Assembly: GCF_029227915.1 (NCBI RefSeq)
Contig: NC_079881.1
Location: 13,183,501-13,247,500 of the forward strand
Source of the DNA: Hydractinia symbiolongicarpus
Taxonomy: Eukaryota; Cnidaria; Hydrozoa; Anthoathecata; Hydractiniidae
Reading direction: 5' to 3'
DNA: 64,000 bases
The position numbers and the translations under genes are program-made. The notes below the pieces were generated by a model. It was given only the letters and a program-made list of their open reading frames with translations, ran no database searches and was not told where the DNA came from. Each line of letters opens with the position of its first letter. Positions within the stretch are counted from its first letter, which is position 1. Positions 52,501-62,200 of the stretch are shown in pieces.

Positions 52501-55175
52501 ACAAGATCCATTCGGTTGTTCCATTTAATCTCAATGGTCTATGATGTATTAAGTCGTTTTCTTGAGCGCCAGGCTCTGAGAACGTTCCTAACTACGTGCA
52601 CATGTCTTTAAAGCCTGTAATATGGCCTTTTACGGCCTAATTTGGAATCTACACGTTAATCACGTGATTCCACGAGCCCAGACAAGTGGGGATCAGTCTG
52701 TTCTTTTTAATCTCAATGGACTACGATATAATAAGCCGTTTTCTTGAGCGCCAGGCTCTGAGAACGTTCCTAATTACGTGGACAGACCGTGTAATACGGA
52801 CTCTTATGGCCTAATAAGGAGACTACACTTCAGTCAGGGAGTTCCACGAGCACAGACAGGAGGTCATCGGCCTATTCCTTTCAACTTCAATGAACTACGA
52901 TGTATTAATTCGTTTTCTTGAGCGTCAGGCTGCAAGAACGCTGCTAACTTCTTCCATAAAGCCTATAATATGGCCTTTTACGGCCTAACATGGAGTCTAA
53001 ACGTAAATAAAGTGATTCCACGAGCACAGACAAGTTCCCATTGGTCTGTTCCTTTTAATCTCAATGGACTTCGTTATACTAAGTCGTTTTCCTGTGCGCC
53101 AGGCTCTATGAACGCTGCTAACTACGTGCACAGTCCTTTAAAGCTTGTAATGTGGCCTTTTACGGCATAATATGGAATCTACACGTAAATCACGTGATTC
53201 TACGAACTCCGACAAGTTCCATTCGGCTGTTCCTTTTAATCTCAATTGTCTACGATGTATTAAGTCGTTTTCTTGAACGCCAGACTCTATGAACGCTGCT
53301 AACTACGTACACAGTCCTTTGAAACGCATAATAGGTCCTTTTACGGCCTAATAAGGAAACTGCATGTAAGTCACGTGATTCCACGAGCCCAGAGAAGTTG
53401 CCATCGGTCTATTCCTTTCAATCTCAATGGACTGCGATGTCTTAAGTCGTTTCCTTGAACGCCAGGCTCTATGAACGCTGCTAACTACGTACAAAGTCCT
53501 TTGAAACGCATAAATAGGTCTTTTTACAGCCTAAGTTGGAGACTACACGTAAATCACGTGATTCCACAAGCCCAGACAAGTGGGGATCAGTCTGTTCTTT
53601 TTAATCTCAATGGACTACGATATAATAAGCCGTTTTCTTGAGTGCCAGGCTCTGAGAACGTTCCTAATTACGTGGACAGACCTTTAAACCGTGTAATACG
53701 GCCTCTAATGGCCTAATGAGGAGACTACACTTAAGTCAGGGAGTTCCACGAGCACAGATAGGAAGCCGTTGGCCTATTCCTTTCAATCTCAATGGACTAC
53801 GATGTCTTAAGTCGTTTACTTGAGCGCCAGGATCTGAGAACGCTGCTAACTACGTGCACAGGCCTTTAAAGCCTGTAATATGGCCTTTTACGGCCTAACA
53901 TGGAGTCTAAACGTAAATAAAGTTTTTCCACGAGCACAGACAAGTTCCATTCGGCTGTTCCTTTTAATCTCAATTGTCTACGATGTATTAAGTCGTTTTC
54001 CTGTGCGCCAGGCTCTATGAACGCTGCTAACTCCGTGCACAGTCCTTTAAAGCCTGTAATATGGCTTTTTACGACCTAATATTGAGTCTGACAAGATCCA
54101 TTCGGTTGTTCCATTTAATCTCAATGGTCTATGATGTATTAAGTCGTTTTCTTGAGCGCCAGGCTCTGAGAACGTTCCTAACTACGTGCACATGTCTTTA
54201 AAGCCTGTAATATGGCCTTTTACGGCCTAATTTGGAATCTACACGTTAATCACGTGATTCCACGAGCCCAGACAAGTGGGGATCAGTCTGTTCTTTTTAA
54301 TCTCAATGGACTACGATATAATAAGCCGTTTTCTTGAGCGCCAGGCTCTGAGAACGTTCCTAATTACGTGGACAGACCGTGTAATACGGACTCTTATGGC
54401 CTAATAAGGAGACTACACTTCAGTCAGGGAGTTCCACGAGCACAGACAGGAGGTCATCGGCCTATTCCTTTCAACTTCAATGAACTACGATGTATTAATT
54501 CGTTTTCTTGAGCGTCAGGCTGCAAGAACGCTGCTAACTTCTTCCATAAAGCCTATAATATGGCCTTTTACGGCCTAACATGGAGTCTAAACGTAAATAG
54601 AGTGATTCCACGAGCACAGACAAGTTCCCATTGGTCTGTTCCTTTTAATCTCAATGGACTTCGTTATACTAAGTCGTTTTCCTGTGCGCCAGGCTCTATG
54701 AACGCTGCTAACTACGTGCACAGTCCTTTAAAGCTTGTAATATGGCCTTTTACGGCATAATATGGAATCTACACGTAAATCACGTGATTCTACAAACTCC
54801 GACAAGTTCCATTCGGCTGTTCCTTTTAATCTCAATTGTCTACGATGTATTAAGTCGTTTTCTTGAACGCCAGACTCTATGAACGCTGCTAACTACGTAC
54901 ACAGTCCTTTGAAACGCATAATAGGTCCTTTTACGGCCTAATAAGGAAACTGCATGTAAGTCACGTGATTCCACGATCCCAGAGAAGTTGCCATCGGTCT
55001 ATTCCTTTCAATCTCAATGGACTACTTAAGTCGTTTTTTTGAGCGCCAGGATCTGAGAACGCTGCTAACTACGTGCACAGGCCTTTAAAGCCTGTAATGT
55101 GGCCTTTTACGGCCTAATATGGAGTCTAAACGTGAATAAAGTGATTCCACGAGCACAGACAAGTTCCCATTGGTC
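49516..55175 (+). repeat. Large satellite duplication, copy 2
   Basis: Near-identical partner of 43330-49170. Relative to copy 1 it is missing one complete 182-bp monomer, with the junction inside TCTATTCCTTTCAATCTC at about 53405-53435, where the two flanking monomers share sequence. It also has isolated substitutions, for example AATGTGGCC near 53150 against AATATGGCC near 46964. The match to copy 1 ends near 55175. Confidence 0.88.
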
Positions 55176-58100
55176 TGTTCCTTTCAATCTCAATGGACTG
55201 CGATGTCTTAAGTCGTTTCCTTGAACGCCAGGCTCTATGAACGCTGCTAACTACGTACAAAGTCCTTTGAAACGCATAAATAGGTCTTTTTACAGCCTAA
55301 GTTGGAGACTACACGTAAATCACGTGATTCCACAAGCCCAGACAAGTGGGGATCAGTCTGTTCTTTTTAATCTCAATGGACTACGATATAATAAGCCGTT
55401 TTCTTGAGTGCCAGGCTCTGAGAACGTTCCTAATTACGTGGACAGACCTTTAAACCATGTAATACGGCCTCTAATGGCCTAATGAGGAGACTACACTTAA
55501 GTCAGGGAGTTCCACGAGCACAGATAGGAAGCCGTTGGCCTATTCCTTTCAATCTCAATGGACTACGATGTCTTAAGTCGTTTACTTGAGCGCCAGGATC
55601 TGAGAACGCTGCTAACTACGTGCACAGGCCTTTAAAGCCTGTAATATGGCCTTTTACGGCCTAACATGGAATCTAAACGTAAATAAAGTTATTCCACGAG
55701 CACAGACAAGTTCCATTCGGCTGTTCCTTTTAATCTCAATTGTCTAAGATGTATTAAGTCGTTTTCTTGAACGCCAGGCTCTATGAACGCTGCTAACTAC
55801 GTACACAGTCCTTCGAAACGCATAATAGGTCCTTTTACGGCCTAATAAGGAGACTGCATGTAAGTCACGTGATTCCACGAGCCCAGAGAAGTTGCCATCG
55901 GTCTATTCCTTTCAATCTCAATGGACTACGATATACTAAGTCGTTTTCCTGTGCGCCAGGCTCTATGAACGCTGCTAACTACGTGCACAGTCCTTTAAAG
56001 CCTGTAATATGGCTTTTTACGGCCTAATATGGAGTCTACACGTAAATCACGTGATTCCACTAACTCTGACAAGTGGGGATCAGTCTGTTCTTTTTAATCT
56101 CAATGGACTACGATATAATAAGCCGTTTTCTTGAGCGCCAGGCTCTGAGAACGCTGCTAACTACGTGCACAGTCCTTTAAGGCCTGTAATATGGCCTTTT
56201 ACTGCATAATATGGAGTCTACACGTAAATCACGCGATTCTACGAACTCCGACAAGTTCCATTCGGCTATTCCTGTCAATCTCAATGGACTACGATGTATT
56301 AAGTCGTCTTCTTGAGCGCCAGACTCTAAAAATGCTGCTAACTGCGTGCACAGGCCTTTAAACCCTGTAATATGGCCTTTTACGGCTTAATTTGGAGTCT
56401 ACACGTAAATCACGTGATTCCACGAGCCCAGACAAGTGGGGATCAGTCTGTTCTTTTTAATCTCAATGGACTACGATATAATAAGCTGTTTTCTTGAGCG
56501 CCAGGCTCTGAGAAGGCTCCTAATTACGTGGACAGACCTTTAAAACGTGTAATACGGCCTCTTAAGGCCTAATAAGGAGACTACACTTAAGTCAGGGAGT
56601 TCCACGAGCACAGATAGGAGGCCGTTGGCCTATTCCTTTCAATCTCAATGGACTGCGATGTCTTAAGTCGTTTTCTTGAACGCCAGGCTCTATGAACGCT
56701 GCTAACTACGTACACAGTCCTTTGAAACGCATAATAGGTCTTTTTACAGCCTAATTTGGAGCCTACACGTAAATCACGTGATTCCACGAGCCCGGACAAG
56801 TTGCCATCAGTCTATTGCTGTCAATCTCAATGGACTACGATGTCTTAAGTCGTTTTCTCTAGCGCGAGTGTCTAAAAAGGTTACCAACTACGTGTACAGG
56901 CCGTTAAAGTGTGTAATATGGACATTTACGGCTCAATGAGGAGTCTACTCGTAAATCACGTGTTTCCACGAGCCCGGACAAGTTCCCATTGGTCAGTTCC
57001 TTTTAATCTCAATGGACTACGATATACTAAGTCGTTTTCCTGTGTGCCAGGCTCTATGAACGCTGCTAACTACGTGCACAGTCCTTTAAAGCTTGTAATA
57101 TGGCCTTTTACGGCATAATATGGAATCTACACGTAAATCACGTGATTCCACTAACTCTGACAAGATCCATTCGGCTGTTCCTTTTAATCTCAATGGGCTA
57201 CGATGTATTAAGTCGTTTTCTTGAGCGCCAGGCTCTGAGAACGTTCCTAACTACGTGCACATGTCTTTAAAGCCTGTAATATGGCCTTTTACGGCCTAAT
57301 TTGGAGTCTACACGTAAATCACGTGATTCCACGAGCCCAGACAAGTGGGGATCAGTCTGTTCTTTTTATTCTCAATGGACTACGATATAATAAGCCGTTT
57401 TCTTGAGTGCTAGGCTCTGAGAACATTCCTAATTACGTGGACAGACCTTTAAACCGTGTAATACAGCCTCTTATGGCCTAATAAGGAGACTACACTTAAG
57501 TCAGGGAGTTCCACGAGCACAGACAGGAGGTCATCTGCCTATTCCTTTCAATTTAATGAACTACGATGTATAAATTCGTTTTCTTGAGCTTCAGGTTCCA
57601 AGAACGCTGCTAACTTCTTCCACAGGCCTTTAAAGCCTGTAATATGGCCTTTTACGGCCTAACATGGAGTCTAAACGTAAATAAAGTGATTCCACCAGCA
57701 CAGACAAGTTCCCATTGGTCTGTTCCTTTTAATCTCAATGGACTACGATGTGTTAAGTCGTGTTCCTGAATGCCAGACTCTAAGAACGCTGTTAACTACG
57801 TGCACAGTCCTTTGAAACGCATAATAGGTCCTTTTCCGGCCTAATAAAGAGACTGCATGTAAGTCACGTGATTCCACGAGCCCAGAGAAGTTGCCATCGG
57901 TCTATTCCTTTCAATCTCAATGGACTACGATATACTAAGTCGTTTTCCTGTGCGCCAGGCTCTATGAACGCTGCTAACTACGTGCACAGTCCTTTAAAGC
58001 CTGTAATATGGCTTTTTACGGCCTAATATGGAGTCTACACGTAAATCACGTGATTCCACTAACTCTGACAAGTTCCATTCGGCGGTTTCTTTTAATCTCA

Positions 58101-58538
58101 ATGGACTACGATATAATAAGCCGTTTTCTTGAGCGCCAGGCTCTGAGAACGTTCCTAATTACGTGGACAGACCTTTAAACCGTGTAATACGGCCTCTTAT
58201 GGCCTAATAAGGAGACTACACTTAAGTCAGGGAGTTCCACGAGCACAGACAGGAGGTCATCGGCCTATTCCTTTTAATTTCAATGAACTACGATGTATTA
58301 ATTCGTTTTCTTGAGCGTCAGGCTGCAAGAACGCTGCTAACTACGTGCACAGGCCTTTAAAGCCTGTAATATGGCCTTTTACGGCCTAATTTGGAGTCTA
58401 CACGTAAATCACGTGATTCCACGAGCCCAGACAAGTGGGGATCAGTCTGTTCTTTTTAATCTCAATGGACTACGATATAATAAGCCGTTTTCTTGAGCGC
58501 CAGGCTCTGAGAACGCTGCTAACTACGTGCACAGTCCT
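55176..58538 (+). repeat. Satellite with links to both left and right duplicated blocks
   Basis: The first part (about 55180-55700) matches the monomer order at about 47410-47930 and near 53.4 kb. From about 56.16 kb the sequence recurs right of the transposon: the stretch at 56587-57118 reappears at 59695-60226 (offset 3108 bp, including the 742-bp element and 4-bp target duplication). From about 57.0 kb it matches the stretch from about 61.75 kb onward at 4746 then 4564 bp, the shift being one 182-bp monomer (about 57.87-58.05 kb) absent from the right copy. Confidence 0.82.
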
Positions 58539-58542
58539 TTAA
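58539..58542 (+). repeat. TTAA target-site duplication, left
   Basis: TTAA of the satellite word CCTTTAAAGCC abuts CCCTATTC. The uninterrupted paralogous site reads CTTTAAAGCC at 63101-63110, with a single TTAA at 63103-63106. Confidence 0.9.
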
Positions 58543-58557
58543 CCCTATTCGGTCCGG
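58543..58557 (+). repeat. Left terminal inverted repeat of the element
   Basis: CCCTATTCGGTCCGG. It pairs with the right end in inverted orientation at 14 of 15 positions, the exception being position 8 (C here, T in the partner). It starts immediately after the TTAA. Confidence 0.88.
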
Positions 58558-58582
58558 GGTTTTTCGAACATACTATGACCGG

Positions 58583-58605
58583 GGGGGGGCGGATTCCGCC
58601 CCCCC
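58583..58605. repeat. Left internal G/C palindrome of the element
   Basis: Seven G, then CGGA, a central T, then TCCG and seven C (the last C at 58605): a perfect 11-bp-arm inverted repeat able to form a hairpin. It lies 25 bp inside the left terminal repeat. The same palindrome in reverse complement lies at the other end, so it also serves as a second, internal inverted-repeat pair. Confidence 0.85.
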
Positions 58606-59245
58606 TCAATAACTTTTCATAGGGTTGTTCAAATTGAATCAAACTTGGCACACTTATAGTACGTCATAAAAGGAACAAAATGGCGCCAAAAAAAATTTGC
58701 TTGCGTCAGCACATTTTCTGTGACGTCATCAAAGGCTTGAAAATTGTTAAAAATGCCACTGTCTGCTTAAAATATAATTACTTTTGTTCTAGAGCGAATT
58801 TTTACATTCTGTTTGAAGTTTCTGAAAGCTAAATGAAAGTTATTTAACATATCTTCCGGTTTTTACATGGATCGGATGAAAAATTGCCAAAAATTGCCCG
58901 AAAATCCGTTTTTTTCCGATTTTTGGGTGAAATCCGACAAAATCGGGAAATCGGATTAGTCACGTGTTCAAATTACTCCAAATGATTCTTCTTGATGAAA
59001 CAAAGTTGTGTTGCAAGTTTCAAGTTCTAAGGATAATCCTAACAGGAGTTATTATATTTTCCCCATTATAAGGATTTCATAGAGATTTTTAGGGGTAGTT
59101 TCGAGTAATGGCCAATATCAAAGCCTCTGAAAGGTATAGGACCTAAAAAATTAGCATGCAGGTGTCTAATAGATAAATGTTGAAACTCAGTAAGTATCAT
59201 AGCCATATAACAAAGCAATCAGGAGTTATTAAAAAAAAACCGTCA

Positions 59246-59268
59246 GGGGGGGCGGAATCCGCCCCCCC
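59246..59268. repeat. Right internal G/C palindrome of the element
   Basis: Seven G, CGGA, a central A, TCCG and seven C: the exact reverse complement of the left internal palindrome. Only one base separates it from the right terminal repeat. Confidence 0.85.
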
Positions 59269-59269
59269 C

Positions 59270-59284
59270 CCGGACCAAATAGGG
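59270..59284 (-). repeat. Right terminal inverted repeat of the element
   Basis: CCGGACCAAATAGGG on the + strand, the inverted partner of the left end, immediately followed by TTAA and resumed satellite. Confidence 0.88.
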
Positions 59285-59288
59285 TTAA
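59285..59288 (+). repeat. TTAA target-site duplication, right
   Basis: The second TTAA copy follows the right terminal repeat and leads straight into AGCCTGTAATATGG, the remainder of the interrupted monomer. Confidence 0.9.
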
Positions 59289-62200
59289 AGCCTGTAATAT
59301 GGCCTTTTACTGCATAATATGGAGTCTACACGTAAATCACGCGATTCTACGAACTCCGACAAGTTCCATTCGGCTATTCCTGTCAATCTCAATGGACTAC
59401 GATGTATTAAGTCGTCTTCTTGAGCGCCAGACTCTAAAAATGCTGCTAACTGCGTGCACAGGCCTTTAAACCCTGTAATATGGCCTTTTACGGCTTAATT
59501 TGGAGTCTACACGTAAATCACGTGATTCCACGATCCCAGACAAGTGGGGATCAGTCTGTTCTTTTTAATCTCAATGGACTACGATATAATAAGCTGTTTT
59601 CTTGAGCGCCAGGCTCTGAGAACGCTCCTAATTACGTGGACAGACCTTTAAAACGTGTAATACGGCCTCTTAAGGCCTAATAAGGAGACTACACTTAAGT
59701 CAGGGAGTTCCACGAGCACAGATCGGAGGCCGTTGGCCTATTCCTTTCAATCTCAATGGACTGCGATGTCTTAAGTCGTTTTCTTGAACGCCAGGCTCTA
59801 TGAACGCTGCTAACTACGTACACAGTCCTTTGAAACGCATAATAGGTCTTTTTACAGCCTAATTTGGAGCCTACACGTAAATCACGTGATTCCACGAGCC
59901 CGGACAAGTTGCCATCAGTCTATTGCTGTCAATCTCAATGGACTACGATGTCTTAAGTCGTTTTCTCTAGCGCCAGTGTCTAAAAAGGTTATCAACTACG
60001 TGTACAGGCCGTTAAAGTGTGTAATATGGACATTTACGGCTCAATGAGGAGTCTACACGTAAATCACGTGTTTCCACGAGCCCGGACAAGTTCCCATTGG
60101 TCAGTTCCTTTTAATCTCAATGGACTACGATATACTAAGTCGTTTTCCTGTGTGCCAGGCTCTATGAACGCTGCTAACTACGTGCACAGTCCTTTAAAGC
60201 CTGTAATTTGGCCTTTTACGGCCTAATTTGGAGTCTACACGTAAATCACGTGATTCCACGAGCCCAGACAAGTGGGGATCAGTCTGTTCTTTTTAATCTC
60301 AATGGACTACGATATAATAAGCCGTTTTCTTGAGCGCCAGGCTCTGAGAACGTTCCTAATTACGTGGACAGACCTTTAAACCGTGTAATACGGCCTCTTA
60401 TGGCCTAATAAGGAGACTACACTTAAGTCAGGGAGTTCCACGAGCACAGATAGGAGGTCATCGGCCTATTCCTTTTAACTTCAATGAACTACGATGTATT
60501 AATTCGTTTTCTTGAGCGTCAGGCTACAAGAACGCTGCTAACTTCTTCCACAGTCCTTTAAAGCCTGTAATATGGCCTTTTACGGCCTAACATGGAGTCT
60601 AAACGTAAATAAAGTGATTCCACGAGCACAGACAAGTTCCCATTGGTCTGTTCCTTTCAATCTCAATGGACTACGATGTCTTAAGTCGTTTTCTCTAGCG
60701 CCAGTGTCTAAAAAGGTTACCAACTACGTGTACAGGCCGTTAAAGTGTGTAATATGGACATTTACGGCTCAATGAGGAGTCTACACGTAAATCACGTGTT
60801 TCCACGAGCCCGGACCAGTTCCCATTGGTCTGTTCCTTTTAATCTCAATGGACTACGATATATTAAGTCGTTTTCCTGTGCGCCAGGCTCTATGAACGCT
60901 GCTAACTACGTGCACAGTCCTTTTAAGCTTGTAATATGGCCTTTTACGGCATAATATGGAGTGTAAACGTGAATAAAGTGATTCTACGAACTCCGACAAG
61001 TTCCATTCGGCTGTTCCTTTTAATCTCAATTGTCTACGACGTATTAAGTCGTTTTTTTGAACGCCAGGCTCTATGAACGCTGCTAACTACGTGCACAGTC
61101 CTTTAAAGCTTGTAATATGGCCTTTTATGGCATAATATGGAATCTACACGTAAATCACGTGATTCTACGAACTCCGACAAGTTCCATTCGGCTGTTCCTT
61201 TTAATCTCAATGGTCTGCGATGTATTATTAAGTCGTTTTCTTAAACGCCAGGCTCTATGAACGCTGCTAACTACGTACACAGTCCTTCGAAACTAATAAT
61301 AGGTCCTTTTACGGCCTAATAAGGAGACTGCATGTAAGTCACGTGATTCCACGAGCCCAGAGAAGTTGCCATCGGTCTATTCCTTTCAATCTCAATGGAC
61401 TACGATATACTAAGTCGTTTTCCTGTGCGCCAGGCTCTATGAACGCTGCTAACTACGTGCACAGTCCTTTAAAGCATGTAATATGGCTTTTTACGGCCTA
61501 ATATGGAGTCTACACGTAAATCACGTGATTCCACCAACTCTGACAAGTTCCATTCGGCTGTTCCTTTTAATCTCAATGGTCTACGATGTATTAAGTCGTT
61601 TTCTTGAGCGTCAGGCTGCAAGAACGCTGCTAACTTCTTCCACAGGCCTTTAAAGCCTGTAATTTGGCCTTTTACGGCCTAATTTGGAGTTTAAACGTAA
61701 ATCACGTGATTCCACGAGCACAGACAAGCTCCCATTGGTCTGTTCCTTTTAATCTCAACGGACTACGATATACTAAGTCGTTTTCCTGTGCGCCAGGCTC
61801 TATGAACGCTGCTAACTACGTGCACAGTCCTTTAAAGCTTGTAATATGGCCTTTTACGGCATAATATGGAAGCTACACGTAAATCACGTGATTCCACTAA
61901 CTCTGACAAGATCCATTCGGCTGTTCCTTTTAATCTCAATGGGCTACGATGTATTAAGTCGTTTTCTTGAGCGCCAGGCTCTGAGAACGTTCCTAACTAC
62001 GTGCACATGTCTTTAAAGCCTGTAATATGGCCTTTTACGGCCTAATTTGGAGTCTACACGTAAATCACGTGATTCCACGAGCCCAGACAAGTGGGGATCA
62101 GTCTGTTCTTTTTATTCTCAATGGACTACGATATAATAAGCCGTTTTCTTGAGTGCTAGGCTCTAAGAACATTCCTAATTACGTGGAAAGACCTTTAAAC

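Larger units (their letters stand above)
1..58538 (+). repeat. Satellite DNA array, ~182-bp monomers, left of the transposon
   Basis: Continuous head-to-tail tandem array with a monomer of about 182 bp, all in one orientation. Anchor boxes such as TCTCAATGGACTACGAT recur at spacings near 182 bp from start to end; a consensus I read from monomers near 31.5 kb is exactly 182 bp with about 44% G+C. Point variants and small deletions distinguish monomers, and runs of variants recur in fixed order (higher-order repeats described separately). Open frames of 60-80 codons occur throughout, but they are the same repeat-derived peptide in successive monomers. Because 182 is not a multiple of 3, each frame closes after about one unit. 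No gene, RNA gene or unique sequence is visible in this span. Array length and HOR structure suggest centromeric or pericentromeric heterochromatin (inference). I do not recognise this satellite by name. Confidence 0.97.
58543..59284. mobile_element. Non-autonomous piggyBac-like element (MITE), 742 bp
   Basis: The only non-satellite DNA in the window. It is bounded by 15-bp terminal inverted repeats (CCCTATTCGGTCCGG at the left; reverse complement of the right end CCCTATTTGGTCCGG, one mismatch) and by TTAA on both sides. Just inside each end lies a perfect 11-bp-arm G/C-rich palindrome, 25 bp from the left repeat but only 1 bp from the right one. TTAA targets, ends starting CCCT, and internal repeats at unequal distances from the two ends are established piggyBac features. 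No open frame of 60 codons or more is present, so it would need a transposase supplied elsewhere. The interior is A/T-rich with several related 'AATCGG/CCGATTT' words near 58890-58960. Assignment to the piggyBac superfamily rests on ends and target only. Confidence 0.85.

Noticed and set aside
58550-58575. tRNA-like B box (TTTTTCGAAC) suggesting a SINE
   Set aside because: No matching A box or tRNA fold nearby, and the inverted ends plus TTAA flanks point to a DNA transposon.
58581-58605. Promoter or CpG island in the G/C run
   Set aside because: The G/C run is only about 25 bp, is palindromic and is repeated at the other end of the element, so it is explained as part of the transposon ends.
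58543-59284. Full-length transposon or LTR/retroviral remnant
   Set aside because: Only 742 bp, with no long open frame, no long direct terminal repeats and no poly-A tail with target duplication of retroelement type.
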